Below the pieces are notes generated by a model, which saw only the letters and a list, made by a program, of their open reading frames with translations, had not been told where the DNA came from and made no database searches. A stretch of DNA of 64,000 nucleotides, taken from the NCBI GenBank assembly GCA_038373885.1, contig JAWZYV010011610.1, positions 496,001 to 560,000 of the forward strand, in the 5' to 3' direction. The position numbers were made by a program, and so were the translations under genes. Of the stretch, positions 35,511 to 47,602 are shown in pieces (the stretch's first letter is position 1; each line of letters opens with the position of its first letter). Origin of the DNA: Cheiracanthium punctorium (taxonomy: Eukaryota > Arthropoda > Arachnida > Araneae > Cheiracanthiidae).

Positions 35511-36125
35511 TTAACCCTTTGAGGCGCAACCCTTTCCCAATGCTGAAAAAGGGCCAGCCGTTGCCATTGCTCAACGTAACTACCAGCAAGATGGAGGACG
35601 ATCGAAACGTTCATCGCGTGCCACAGATCTAGAGACCCTTTTTTGATGACAGCTGGCTGTGCCGTCAAAAAAGGGTCTCTAGATCTGTCCCTAGTAGCAC
35701 AACTAGTTCAAAAAACGTTCAAATTACGTTGGAAACACGTTTTTTGACGTTGAAAAACGTGTTTTAAACGTCTTTTGGACTAATTGTGCTACTAGGGGTG
35801 GCACGCGATGAACGTTTCGATCATCCGCCATCCTGCTAGTAGTTAAGTCGAGCGATGGCAACGGCTGCCCTTTTTTCCAGCATTGGGCAATCTCTCCAGC
35901 TGTTCTCGCATTCTTCTATTTTTCAACAGATGTCAGTGCTGTTAAAAAATAATCGTGACCATTTTTTACGGGAAATGACAGTGCTAAAAAGTAAAGGATT
36001 CTCGTGGAGCTATGCCATCCGAAACTATTTTTATAGAAATAAAATCTGTTCTTCGTGACTGGCAACACTCAAAACGTCAGAGTTTGGTTTTCCTAGAGCG
36101 GGAACACTGCGCGGTAAAGGGTTAA
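35511..36125 (+). mobile_element. piggyBac-type foldback MITE, copy E (full, with a nested insertion)
   Basis: Bounded by TTAA at 35511-35514 and 36122-36125. The left end CCCTTTGAGGCGCAACCC lacks the hairpin; the right end has a mutated hairpin (TTTTCCTAGAGCGGGAACAC) then GCGCGGTAAAGGG. Without the nested 109-bp element and its target copy it is about 504 bp, close to copies B and F. Confidence 0.85.
35689..35797. mobile_element. Nested 109-bp inverted-repeat element in copy E
   Basis: The ends are CCCTAGTAGCACAACTAGT and, reverse-complemented, CCCTAGTAGCACAATTAGTC. GT at 35687-35688 and 35798-35799 flanks it. Removing the element and one GT restores the AGATCTGTGGCACG of sister copies. The interior is built from AAAACGT/ACGTTTT words. 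The superfamily is not identified: a 2-bp duplication and CCC ends fit no family I can name confidently. Confidence 0.75.
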
Positions 36126-38209
36126 CAAGAAAATTCAAAATTACTGGCGGTCGAAGGTGATCGTAAAAACGGTCGAACTTTTTATTTATGTGTGTTGTTT
36201 TACTAAGTTCTTATTTAAATTCCATTTGTTAATTAGTTTAAATTTCGGAGTTTTGTCTATTGCGAGCCCTAACTTATCTCCAATGTGAGTTTCATGGCAA
36301 CTAATTTATAAAAAAATATAAAACTTAAATTGTGGAAGGATGAGATGAAGAAAAATAAGGATGAAAAATACACCTGTAAACTAGCTAAGTACCTCAATTA
36401 ATCCTTAAAATAAAAAATTACGGATTAAAAGCAACACGACAGCAAATTAACGGATACATGCTCTGTCTCACGTACACACATGGGGAAAAAAAAGATTGAT
36501 ATAAATGAGAGGATAGATGAAAAAAAGTAGCTTTTAGGATGAAAACGGAAATAGAAATCTGAATGCAGAACCAGACTCGTAAAAAAAGGCAATGTGACAA
36601 ACTACTACGCTACAAGCGGCACTGACTTAAAAGAAAAAAAAACGAATACAGAAATAAACAAAGATAGATAATTCTTCTAGTTTTGTAAAAGACCTCGTCT
36701 GTGCTTGTTTTATTGTGCGAAACAAAAACTCTGAGTGGGATCTGTTTTTAAATGAGAAAATAATAACCAAAAATAAATAAAACTGAATGAAAATTTATGA
36801 GATAGAATAAAAACCTCTTTTTAGAAAAGGAAAAAAAAAATAATAATCTCTTAAAATTTGGAAGAGAAGGGAGATCAGTTTACGGAAAGGAAGTCCGAGA
36901 GATGATAAATATTTTATGATAGAAGGAAAGGCGTATTAAGAAAAGTAGTAATTTTAAAACATAAATTGTTTCACACACGAGTGAGTTTTAATTATTCATG
37001 TTGATAAACGAAAGGATAAAAAATATTTCCTGCAGTGGAAATCCAGAAAAGAGATGCTAAATTTGAAATAGATACGAATGGGTCATCATTGGAAAAACCA
37101 AATAGGTTATGATGTTTCCACACACAGTCAAAAACAGTGTTTTAATATAGGTTTTTTTTGTTTTGTATCGATATGCTTATAAAATGAAAGTGTTACATAT
37201 TTGAAGCCAAATCACTGTAAGTATACCCAAAAATGTCTTGAAAATCCACTTATTTATGTGTTGTATACTTTTTATTTATTCTTGAAAAACTGTGGCTTTT
37301 CAGATTTTAAGCGATATTTTAAAAAGGTTTTTTTTTTTCCTTTCCTTTTCTTTTTTTTTTAAATGAGCGATTTACATGTGGCTTAGACAAATTTTAAGAT
37401 ATCTAAACATGTAAAAGTATGTGCTATAGGTTGTTAAGAAAAATATCGGTACGAGGAATTTCTAAATCTTAGCCGGCCTAGACAGGAAAACTTAAAATTC
37501 GTAAGTTATTAGTTGAAATAAATAAAGAGTTCAAAGCTTAAAATTTTAATGTTTTTTTCCTCAAGCATAATTTTATTTTGTAAAATTAAAATTATATATT
37601 CTTCATCATTCTGTTTTTAAAACAGCGTTACAAGTTTTATCTGCATTTTGTTTCATAATACAATGTTTCGTATTAAGTACATTGATTTGTATTTTTGTTT
37701 TATAGCTAAATAAAGTACTAATCATACTGAAAAGCAGACCCGAACTGGCCAGGTCGGCTGGTCCATGATCGCCGATGGCCCCCTTAAAATGGACACACTA
37801 CTTTATAATTAGCGTAATTTGATATATAATATCAGAGTAACTGGATTATTTATTTCCCAGTAATCTTACGTCTTTACGCAGTGGCGCAGCGGAGAAACCC
37901 AGGAACCCCGCCAAAGAGTCAGGGCCCGAAAAGTTCTAAAATAGTTAAATTCCGTTTTTAGGCACGTAAGACTAATTCCCAAATATTACATAGTCTAATA
38001 TTGTTGCCCCTTTTCCATGTCTAGCTGAGGGCCCCCCAAAGGAGCCAGTCTGGGCCTGCTGAAAAGTCTAGTTTATAAGCGGGATTTTCTTGCAATGTAT
38101 TAATCTTTAGTCATAAACCTTTATTTATTGATGTAGGTAAAATATTTTAGTGAATTCACTTGATTAAAGCGTGGAAAATTTATTTTGATACTGTTTCCGA
38201 TTAAATAAT
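36126..38209. other. AT-rich intergenic DNA
   Basis: More than 2 kb, very AT-rich, with A and T homopolymers and no recognised element. GC-richer patches near 37735-37790 and 38015-38060 (GGCCCCC words) may be ends of unidentified elements. Confidence 0.4.
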
Positions 38210-38218
38210 CTTTCGTAG

Positions 38219-38634
38219 CCTCACCATGGCGCAGGGGTTATGTCACTGGAAATGGTAGACGGCCGAAGTCTGAAGGTCCCGGGTTCAGGTCCCACCGCGC
38301 GTCCGTCGACTTAACCGTTCGGAGTTTCAGTGGTTTTCTCCGAAATCTAGAGTGAATACGGGTTAGGACCGCTTAGAAAGACCCACACGGAGGCCTGTGT
38401 GCCGTTGGCAGTTTGTAACGCTTTTAGCGATTGTAAAAGTTTTATTTTGTAGTAAATAAATAAGCCGGGGGGGGGGATCTGGTGGGCGTAAACCGCTATC
38501 GCGGTCGCTCTCCCCCTTTATCTCAGGTGAACTCCCCACGGAGGGCACCCCCCCCCTTGTGTTGTCCTTCTGACGAGGATCTATAAGCGGACTTCGAGCA
38601 AAGCATGCAAATCCGATAAACGTGTAACAACAAC
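38219..38634 (+). repeat. tRNA-derived SINE, family S1, with 9-bp target duplication
   Basis: The element starts CCTCACCATGGCGCAGGGGT, has a B-box-like GGTCCCGGGTTCAGGTCC, the shared S1 body, and ends in TGTAACAACAAC. CTTTCGTAG flanks it at 38210-38218 and 38635-38643, as expected for target-primed insertion. Between CACGGAGG (near 38390) and CACGGAGGGCACC (near 38536) about 140 extra bases interrupt the body relative to the copy at 23267, apparently a duplication or insertion. SINEs use LINE enzymes; the tail resembles that of the LINE relic at 18991-19480. Confidence 0.75.
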
Positions 38635-39070
38635 CTTTCGTAGTTTTTCAAGTAATGAAATCATCTTTGAAAGTTTTTCTTAGCTTTGCTTAAAATATAT
38701 ATTTTTATAAAACTGAGAGGTTTTATATGATCTTTTAAAAGTTGAATGCAAAAGTTTACTTGCCACTTACCACTTTCTTTTGCTCGCCACATTGTGTCCA
38801 AAAATTAAGCACAGTTTTTATACATAATTCTGTATTCAAATCGATCACGTTAAATCAATTGAATTCATCGTGGTGCTGCAACAATAACGCTGAACACCAT
38901 TTATTTCGAATTGGAAGCTAACTTTTTGCTGTTCGTTCTTCAAAATACATAGAATACAAATTTACTATAGCGATTTCGCGATTGGTGTAATATCCAGCTG
39001 TGTCGAAATTGTTACGTAGTCCAGGACCGATCTAATAAAATTCAATGTTGAAATTTAATTTCTCTTTCAG
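38635..39070. other. Intergenic DNA
   Basis: No feature recognised before the splice-like TTTCTCTTTCAG at 39059-39070. Confidence 0.35.
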
Positions 39071-39300
39071 TCGAAGGGAATGAGGGTGATTCTGATGAGG
39101 ACGTGGAAACAGGCTGTGTCCCCTCTCCAAATAGTCAAAAAGCATCTGCAGCCATTGTAATCGTGCAGCAGCATCTTGAAAGTAGAAACAACGTAGACGG
39201 AACCCTATTAGTGTCTGTACAAAAGATAAACGATTTGATAAACGGACAACTCCGTGAAAAACAACCAAAATTAACCAATTTTTTTTTTTTTTTTTTTTTT
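39071..39300 (+). pseudogene. Tigger/pogo transposase C-terminal segment
   Basis: After an acceptor-like TTTCTCTTTCAG, an open frame reads Glu-Gly-Asn-Glu-Gly-Asp-Ser-Asp-Glu-Asp-Val, then Ala-Ile-Val-Ile-Val-Gln-Gln-His-Leu-Glu, Lys-Ile-Asn-Asp-Leu-Ile and ends Lys-Gln-Pro-Lys-Leu-Thr-Asn-Phe-Phe in a T run. An acidic linker, a helical ~60-residue domain and a final KQ.K(I/L)T(D/N)FF is the usual C-terminus of Tigger/pogo and jerky-like DDE proteins. The catalytic core is not present nearby. It could instead be the last exon of a domesticated Tigger gene, but no upstream exon was found. Confidence 0.4.
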
Positions 39301-39819
39301 CAGAAAGTAGGGTAAGTCTTGCAAGTGTACTTACGTTATGTACAGTATGTAAGTACAGTTTCTTATAGTACTAGTAGCAGTTATGATTAATGTAATAATA
39401 AGAAGTTAGTGAAAAAACGTTGTTGTTGTATGTAGTATTATGCAGTATAAGTCCAGAGTGTATGTATGTGTTTATTTTTACGACTTAAAGATTATCCGAC
39501 TAGTCGAACTTATGATGAGTCAAAGTTTGTCGTCGGTTTCCAGGAATTCGACTTCCTTTCCACAAAATCACTGCATTATCAGTTTTAGATTATCAGGAAA
39601 AACGGGTTTGTGACATTAATTTTGTACACCAGTGTAATCTCTTGTTTTGGGTGAAGAAGCATTATTAATTTTTTCAACACCATTTGTTTGTTTTTAAAGC
39701 TGTTCAAAAGTTCTGTGATACCTACAGATTTTTAAAAGGGAACGGCCTTAATTAATGCCCAGTTGCCCAAAAATTAAGGAAATATTGAGGGAAAGCGTTT
39801 CCGAATCTTCATATCCCCG

Positions 39820-39920
39820 TGGATGATGACAACGTTAGATCCGTCAGATTGCTGATTTCTGATGGTACCCCATACTGACAACGTTACATCTGTCAGATCG
39901 CTGATTTCTGAGGGTATAGA
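39820..39920 (+). repeat. Two-unit tandem duplication, about 50 bp
   Basis: GACAACGTTA(G/C)ATC(C/T)GTCAGAT then GCTGATTTCTGA occurs twice in a row. Confidence 0.6.
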
Positions 39921-40002
39921 AACACAAAAGTGAGAAGGAGGAGAAAAAAGAAAGCCATATTAGTTGGGAAAACAAGGCTTCGATATCGTGCTCAGAACTT
40001 GT

Positions 40003-40487
40003 TTAACCCTTTGAGGCGCAACCCTTTCCCAATGCTGAAAAAAGGGCAGCCGTTGCCATTGCTCGACTTAACTACCAGCAAGATGGCGGATGATCGAAAC
40101 GTTCATCGCGTGCCACAGATCTGGAGACAGCCAGCTGCGTCAAAAAAGGGTCTCCAGATCTGTGGCACGCGATGAACGTTTCGATCATCCGCCATCTTGC
40201 TGGTAGTTAAGTCGAGCAATGGCAACGGCTGCCCTTTTTCATCATTGGGCAATCTAGCCAGCTGTTCTCGCATTCTTCCATTTTTCAGCAGATGTCAGTG
40301 CTGTTAAAAATAATCGTGACAATTTTTTGACGTGACAAATGACGCGCTAAAAAGTAAAGGATTCTCGTGAAGCTATGTCACCCGCAACTATTTTTATAGA
40401 AATCCAATCTATTCTTCGTGACTGGCAACAGTCAAAACGTCAGAGTTTGGTGTTCCCAGAGCGGGAACACTCCGCCTTAAAGGATTA
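40003..40487 (+). mobile_element. piggyBac-type foldback MITE, copy F (full length)
   Basis: TTAACCCTTTGAGGCGCAAC at the left and GTGTTCCC-AGAGC-GGGAACAC then TCCGCCTTAAAGGATTAA at the right. The two arms meet at a shortened centre (GGAGACAGCCAGCTGCGTC), so the central palindrome has been partly deleted. About 485 bp. Confidence 0.85.
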
Positions 40488-41151
40488 AAAAGCGAAACGC
40501 CGGAATAGGTATGAATGGAGTCCAACAGCAGATTGCGAAGCCGATTTTCGAAAGATCATTCACCTTGAAATTCGAATGGAAGCCAATTTGCACAGAATCT
40601 CTACTGCTTGGAAAAAGTAACCCTCGTCCGGTCATGTACACGGTCTCTGATTTACGTTTGTCCATTTTTTTTTTCTTCGCGTGTTTCTCAAGGTTTTCTT
40701 TAAACGGTTGCTGGGTGGTGTGATGGTGTTCTTCTTTTCTTTTATGCTCGTCTTTGCATTTTTCTCCGTCCTTTGAAAAAGGAAAGGAGTGCGCTCTCAT
40801 CTCGCAAACGAACTGACCTCGATTTCAACCCTCCTCCTCTTCAAAAAAGCATTTTAAAGTGGCACGCGCGAAATTTCTAGGTGTCGACATGATTTCTTTT
40901 TCGAAACAAATTGATACTTTGTGAAAAGTGCCTTGTTTTCTCTGTTTGAAGAATGGAAGTGTTCCGGCAGCACCGCAGAGGAGGATGAGTTGACCTGTGC
41001 TTGTTGCAGAAAAATTCTATTTAAAAGAGGGTCAGGACATGCTTAATATGAGTATCTGTGTATCTGTAATATTAAGCAGAAAATCAGCAGAAAAGTAGTT
41101 TAGTTTGTTTATTTGTGCCATGTACAAATCAGTGGCGGATTCAGAAATGCT

Positions 41152-41570
41152 GAACCCTTTAACGCTCGGTGTCCTCGCCGTGAGGACACAATTCTGACAT
41201 TGACTGTTTTGTTTTACACAAAAATAAATTTGATTTCAATAAAATACTTAAGGAGGACATAGTCACACGAGAATCATTTTCTACAGAGTACATAACTTCC
41301 CGTAAAAATGAAAATGATCGATTATTTGTAAAATGGATGTCAGAATTACTTTTATCAGTACCGGCAACTACTGAGAACTGGAGAATGTGGTGAAAATATA
41401 CATCGATATAGAAGAAAAACTAGATGGAGTGCCCAATGCCGAAAAAGTGCAGCCGTTGCCATCGCTCTATGTAACTACCAGCAACATGGCGGTCGATCGA
41501 ATCACCAATCGAAAGCCACAGAGCTAAAAAACATATTTGGCACAGCTGGCTGTGCGGCCGCAACACAACC
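41152..41570 (-). mobile_element. piggyBac-type foldback MITE, copy G (diverged hairpin half)
   Basis: CCCTTTAACGCTCG is followed by GTGTCCTC-GCCGT-GAGGACAC, a perfect 8-bp stem with a 5-base loop, then a diverged body (GCAGCCGTTGCCATCGCTC, TAACTACCAGCAACATGGCG) up to the palindrome CACAGCTGGCTGTG. The second arm is absent. The stem sequence differs from the common GTGTTCCC/GGGAACAC but still pairs completely. It interrupts a CAGTGGCGGATTCAG hAT-like end at 41131. Confidence 0.7.
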
Positions 41571-41589
41571 ATCCAAGTGTGATGATTTT

Positions 41590-41760
41590 GGCCTTAAAAG
41601 AAAGCCAATCTAACAACCTTGGTTTGACGACTTACCAGTGTAACGTATCTTACGTAATATTAAAATAATAAACAAAATTAAAATAATAAACTAAAATAAT
41701 ATTAAAATAATAAACAAAAGTTTTTCATTTGGCCTTAAAAAAGCGCCAATTTGGAAACCT
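41590..41760. repeat. Inverted-repeat MITE related to 2051-2282
   Basis: TTTTGGCCTTAAAAGAAAGC ... and ATTTGGCCTTAAAAAAGCGCC flank an AT-rich centre with three copies of TTAAAATAATAAAC(A/T)AAA. Confidence 0.45.
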
Positions 41761-43868
41761 TAATTATGTCCAAATGCCTCCTTACCTCACAGCCCTAACG
41801 AGTCAAGTCCTTGAACGCCCTTTGAGGCTTTTTCAAGGGGCTGAAAGCTTGGATGTGGATTTCCTTTTTTATAGACGATAATGCGTGGCCACAAAAAATT
41901 CACATTGATGATGATCTTCTTTAAGAAGAGAATATTCGCCGTATTAAAGGACTCGCGTAGATTTTGGATGTCAATACTTATAGAAGATGTTTGGGATGGT
42001 CTAGGAAGAGCCACTGAACGATTTCTGCTTCCCTGAAAGGACGTAGAAATTCCAGGCGTTGAAAACCTCTCTTTTGGAAGGGTGGGTTTTACTGGCGCAA
42101 GCGTTAGAATGAAACATGTAAAATTCGAATTTGTAACACTGCTCTGTTTTAGAATAAAACTGATTAATATAAAAGCTCAAAAAAAATATCGTGGCTGATT
42201 TCCTTACGAAGCCTCCAGTAAAAAATAAACTAAACAATGTTTTATGCTATATTTAAAACTTTCATGGACTTTAAAAATACTACAACATGCCCAAAGGAGT
42301 CGCTTGTTGACGTGAATTTAGTTTCGGACATGAAAAAAAGAACGTACCACTTTTACATTCTAGTTTATGCGTAAATATGTTTGCAGTTTCTTCTGAGAGA
42401 TAATAAGAGGACGAAGTGGTTTGTAAAACAAGAGGGTAGTGATAATGCAGTCATCAAGTGCGTATATTTAGGGCAGAGTATGGCTTTGAGTTCATTTTAG
42501 AGGGGTTTTTTTTTTCTTTATGTAGTATGAGATTTGAGATTATTTCTCTAAGAGTTTGCGTTTAATGTCAATTTAAAACTTTTAAAATTTATTGCAACAT
42601 GAAATAAATGTAAATACTGTTTGTGTGTCATAGTCACTGTAAATAAACGTTTTGTGGATATTGTCTTATATTCGATGGCTACACAGTGACCGGACAGCAG
42701 TTACTGAGTGGCGTGTTTCACTGTGCTCGAATGGCGTTATCCAACTTTTTAAGGGACGTGCACAGCTGCGGAAAAAAAAGTCCCACTTGTACTTTTTTCG
42801 CCCGTCGTTTGTCGTACAGCAAAGTTACAGATACCAATCGTTTACGATTGACGTACACTTTAATTTGCTATGCATAAAAATTGCATAAGGGGCCATCTAC
42901 TTATTAAAATTCGCACCAACTTTTTTTTCTCTCAATAGCAACCCCTAGATTTCACTTCATATTTCAAAATTTTAGCTCATTTTAACCCCGGACACAAATT
43001 TTCAATAAATTTGGACAGAAAATGAGTGAGTTATGAGCACCCAAACTCCCCCTCCCCCTATGTTAAAATATTTTTTCATACTTCAATTCATATCTCATAT
43101 AATATTGGTAGTAAGAAGCTGATTTTTATTCGTACTATTAGAACTAAACGACCCAAACATAATTTAATGTTATTATGATTTTTAATAAATTATTAATATG
43201 AACTATGAATTATTAAATTAATATTCAAAAAAATTATGAATAGCGACCTAGCCAAATTTCGATGGAAATAGATGCAGAAATTAATATTACATGGCTGAGC
43301 AAAATTTCAAATTTTTACGTTCAGTAGTTTAATTTATATTAAATAAAATGTGTTATTTCCATGAGTTAAGGGACCATATATAAATTTATTAATTGAAAAT
43401 TTTTTGAAAATTGCATAAAATAAACGTAAATTAGATTTATTTTGTGCAAAAACACAGTAAAAGATACCAGTATTAAAAATATCAAATTTTGAAGCAAATA
43501 AATTAGAGGTTTTTACAGTTTGTTAGGGATTCTATAAAGCGTGTATTGTTGCGTCCGCTACCATATTCCCCCAAATAAAATATTTTCCAGCTATAGAATT
43601 AGATGCAGTAGATGTATGTCTTCTAATACAAAGTCCTATTTCTGAAAAACTAACATCCTCAACTTTCCAGGCGCGAATGTGAACATTTTTAATATCGGAA
43701 ACATTAGGTCTTTGGACCTCCCACTTTATCAAGGATTCAAAATCTCGTTTTTCTGTCTAAATTTTCATTTAACTATAAATTAAAATACCGCCAAAAGTCT
43801 TAAGAATATTGCATATTGCAGACGATAGTATTAAATGAACAAAGTGAAATAACAAACACAGTGATAAT
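41761..43868. other. Intergenic DNA with one interspersed repeat piece
   Basis: Around 42755-42900, TTTGTCGTACAGCAAAGTTA and flanking words match 48440-48595 in reverse orientation. No gene is recognised; the region from 43000 to 43550 is extremely AT-rich. Confidence 0.4.
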
Positions 43869-43960
43869 ATTGGGTCGGCAAAAAAGTAATTGCGTTTTTT
43901 ACATGAAATTCAAACAAATAAATTTTCTATCAGGAAATCATTCTTCAAGTTCAACCATAG
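43869..43960 (+). mobile_element. Mariner terminus (TCGGCAAAAAAGTAATTGCG)
   Basis: TTGGGTCGGCAAAAAAGTAA followed by TTGCGTTTTTT is a typical mariner inverted repeat of a group other than the SETMAR-like one at 32365. No transposase is found nearby. Confidence 0.6.
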
Positions 43961-44302
43961 CTGAGTAATATTCAAGCTTGTAGTCAGAAGAGCAGAGAGC
44001 AGCCTGCCAACATTTCACCTGACTAAGAGAACCATCAACGGAAATACTCAGTGGTGGGAAAAACTACTTTTTTTTTGTAGCGCGCTACAACTACCGCTAC
44101 TTTTCGAAAAATGTAGTTAACTACAACTACAACTACTTTTTGACAAATGTAGTTAGCTACACTACTTTTGAAATGTAGTCGCTACTTCGCTACTTTTTCG
44201 CTACTTTTAAGAGACAAATTTTGCTAACAGATTCAATTTGCATTACATTCATATTTAAGGATATTTATATACTAATTAGAGAAAACTATCGATATCGAAA
44301 GC

Positions 44303-44450
44303 CTTGGTTTTCTACTCGCGTCCAGCGTGATTAATGACCTCAGCGGGTGTCTCTCGCGTCCAAAGAACGCGTTTATTAAAAGGTGGTTTCCTTGGAGCGT
44401 TGAGCGCCGCAGATTTGGTGGACGCACGAAAGACCCCGGGCACCTTTTCG
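44303..44450 (+). mobile_element. Fragment of a Harbinger left end inside the hAT element
   Basis: AGCCTTGGTTTTCTACTCGC, GTGATTAATGACCTCAGCGG and TCTCGCGTCCAAAGAACGCG match the first ~150 bases of the nested element at 46310. The rest of the element is not found here. Confidence 0.6.
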
Positions 44451-45387
44451 CCTTTAATTAGAAAAAACTATTGCTCTAATAAACAACTACCAGGCGAGTA
44501 TTTGAGCAGGGGGAGGCGGGCCCCCTCCGAAAATGTAAAGCAATTATTAAAAAGGAGCTATTTTGAAACATTTCTTTTAACTTTAGAACAATAAAGTTTA
44601 AAATACCGAATCGTCCCCCTCCCCCCGAAATGGAAGCCTATATATACGCTACTGGCAACTACTGCTAATTATTGAAGTATTGCTGAAACTAATTAAGTTT
44701 TAATACCTCTATGATAAAAATAAATTGGGAAAGTGAGCTCTGAAAGCATGAGAAAAATCATAAGAACTAAAAAAGTTTTTAAAAATATAATAATAAAATG
44801 GATGTCTGAACGGGAAAAAAAGTCCCGTTTTGAGACCCCTTTCATGTTGTACAAACATTCTAGTTTCTTGAGCACAAATCAAAATTAATGAGTATAAAAG
44901 CCTTTTTTCATGACTTACCAAATTAGTGATTTATGACGAATGACCCGTGTGAACCATGTAATATTGTATAATTGTTTTAATTGAAAACATCACATATGAT
45001 ATGCATATTATAAAATAATGAAAACAATTACTAATTAAATTCATGATATATCTATTTAAAACATTGCATTAAAAAAATCCTCTATATATGTTAAAGAAAT
45101 TTTAAAAGTTATTATCATCAACACAACTTTGTGTTAGGTATAAAAGAATTTTATAGAATTATATTGTTATTTTAAGGCTAAGAGAGAGATAAGTCTCTAA
45201 GGATTTTACAAACTATTAATTATTAATAGAAATTCTCATATTTTCGTATTAAATTCTGAAAATTATTACACAAAAAACCTAATAATTTAAATATAATAGA
45301 CACTTTAAAATTTTAACGAAAGAAAGAATTTCAACATATTCATGGAAGACTGCCATGCCTCTAGTATAAAATAAAAACCACATAAAT

Positions 45388-45935
45388 TTATTCAAAAACA
45401 TGTTTATTAAATTTTAACAAGAGCTGGATCTCAAAATTGTTATCCGCCAAACATGATCGTCGAAGAGAAAATGCGTCCGATGCAATCGAAAACAATCTTT
45501 GTACAGATGCACTGGACGGCACGCCAGTGTTAGTTTCTTTGAAGGCTTCTTTCATATACGTGTACGAAAGCGAAGGTAGGGGTTTAATTGGCTCTGACAA
45601 GAACCTTGTAAGTTCTTCCTCGTAACTATTTCGAGTGCATGCGAAAGAGAAATTAAAAAAACCAGAAAAGTCATCATCCATGGGCTGATCCTCGATACTG
45701 ATATCTGAAGTTGTCGGAAACATATTCTGGAGGTATTCCTCCATCCATTTTTTTTGGCTTCGGTCTTCCTCTCCTCCTCAATCCAGAATAGTTTGAATCT
45801 GGGATGGAAACAAGCTGAGAGAACAGTTTCTCTGTCCCACAGCAAATGACTAAATCTCGTTTCCACCTGACAACTGAAGATTTTGCGCCCCCTCCTATTT
45901 TTTAAAAATGCAACTAGGTAGCTTTCATATACCAT
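45388..45935 (-). pseudogene. hAT transposase, C-terminal dimerisation region, frameshifted
   Basis: On the minus strand one frame (45935 to about 45760) has Phe-His-Pro-Arg-Phe-Lys-Leu-Phe-Trp. A shifted frame (45744 to 45388) has Leu-Pro-Ser-Leu, Asn-Thr-Gly-Val-Pro-Ser-Ser-Ala-Ser-Val-Gln-Arg-Leu-Phe-Ser, Arg-Arg-Ser-Cys-Leu-Ala-Asp and Leu-Leu-Leu-Lys-Phe-Asn-Lys. These are the signature motifs of the hATC domain, through which hAT transposases dimerise, and the last of its catalytic region. The usual protein is 500-700 residues; about 170 remain here and the frame is broken between the two parts. It belongs to the surrounding hAT element. Confidence 0.8.
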
Positions 45936-46309
45936 TTAGCGCTCATATACCATTTTCTTTTCTTCATCATAATATTTAAAAATATGCTAACTAATGGATA
46001 TAAATTTTCAATAACGCCTTTAATTTCTATTTTATTGATCTAGTCTTAGAAACCATTATCATTGTGTTAGAAAGAAGAACAGAAAATAAGTCTCGAAGCC
46101 TTTTTATTGTTACACAATTATGATATAGATAAAGGAAATTTAGCTTAATAAAAATTATTATTGCAGCATATATAAATTTAATATACAATAAATGGAGAGA
46201 TTTGCGAGGCCTTTATTTTTCAGGGGCTCACGGGCCCACACGCCTGTGTGATAATGAGACTCTCGAGGCCCCATCAAAATAACCTCTGTTCAACTTTGGA
46301 CCTCTCTTA

Positions 46310-47602
46310 AGCCCTGGTTTCCTGGAGGCGGCCGGCGTCCAGCGACCAGAGTGATTAATGACCTCAGCGGTGCCTCTCGCGTCCAAAGAACGCGTTTGTT
46401 AAAAGTGGTTTGCTACTCGCGAAAGCGGCGGGAGGGGACGCTCGGCGATCGCCGCTTCCGTCCAGATGTGGTGGACGCTCGGCGAACGCCGCTGCCCGTG
46501 GAGAATTCGTGGACGCACAAAAGAAATACACACCATCCAATGTACCTTGGATTTTAACGAATTCACATTAAATGAGTATTAATAAGTAGTTATTTATTGT
46601 GAATGGAGAATATAAGTACTAATTAATGCTTGATTAAACAGAACTTAGCAGTCGCATATTTTCATAAATCACATTTTTTTTTTTCATAATTATATACTCA
46701 ACGATACAAAAGAATAAAAAAATATATTTACATGTTACAAATGTATATACTGTTTGCTATTACACACATGCATTGAATGAGATATGAAAAATATCAAAAT
46801 ACATTTTGTACGTTCTTTTTTCTAAACAAATAAGGTTTAATTCATCATTAAGTATTAATTTTGTATTTAAAGGGACTTTGTACCTGAAATATACTAAAAA
46901 ACGAATTTTCGATTGTGTCTAGAAATCCCCTGTGATTCTTTATTGTGTTTAGGTAAACAAATTTTTTAAAAACATCCTATTTTACTTTTTGTTTCTTGAT
47001 TCAATCCAGTGCCGCAACCTGGGTTTACGAGTTCCAGGGGCGAGAGTGAATCTAGGGGCCCTTTTCATGTTATATTTGGTAAAAACGAAAATAAATTAGC
47101 ACGTTTCATACATTTGTATGTACTCAAAGTCAGAATTAAACGCTTTTAGATAATAACAGATATAACATGTAAGTATGTAGTCAGTACAAAAAAGAAAAAA
47201 AAAATCAAAAGAAATCGTCGTCTTTTAGATGCCTTTGAACTAAAATATTAAAAGTTCCTTCATCCTCTCTTTTTTTAAATATTTCATGGGTATCTTTTCT
47301 TACAAAAGCCGATGAAATGATTTCTTCTTTTTCTTGCTCTTCATCTAATACAAGAGCGATAATTTCATATTCAACACTTTCAGCCATTTTCAGTGTGCGA
47401 AGCGTTTTCAGAACGAAGAATGCCTGCCCAACAACCGTTTTCCAGAAAGTGGACGCAGAAAAATGCCGCGCGCTCGCGCGCCTGCAGGAAACCACCCTTT
47501 CGCGACAGCTGTGGACAGTTTTTCACAGATGTCACCTCGGGCACTTTTTCGCGGTTGTCAAAGGCGAGCGCTGGACGCTGCCGCTCCCAGGAAACCCGGG
47601 CT
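46310..47602 (-). mobile_element. PIF/Harbinger element, 1.29 kb, nested in the hAT element
   Basis: The ends AGCCCTGGTTTCCTGG and, reverse-complemented, AGCCCGGGTTTCCTGG are each followed within about 25 bases by GCGTCCAGCG. They are flanked by TTA at 46307-46309 and 47603-47605, the diagnostic 3-bp Harbinger target duplication. It contains only the start of a transposase ORF on the minus strand, so it is non-autonomous. Confidence 0.8.
47205..47387 (-). pseudogene. Harbinger (HARBI1-like) transposase N-terminus
   Basis: From the ATG at 47385-47387 the frame reads Met-Ala-Glu-Ser-Val-Glu-Tyr-Glu-Ile-Ile-Ala-Leu-Val-Leu, an acidic stretch, then Lys-Arg-Glu-Asp-Glu-Gly-Thr-Phe-Asn-Ile-Leu-Val-Gln-Arg-His-Leu ... 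Asp-Asp-Phe-Phe and stops at 60 codons. The GxFxxLVxxHL...FF pattern is the N-terminal region of PIF/Harbinger nucleases. The DDE core is missing. Its position near one end of an element with Harbinger ends supports the call. Confidence 0.55.

Noticed and set aside
40477..40800. 107-codon minus-strand frame rich in Lys and Glu
   Set aside because: It begins within or next to foldback copy F's end and consists of low-complexity A-rich reading; no family resemblance.
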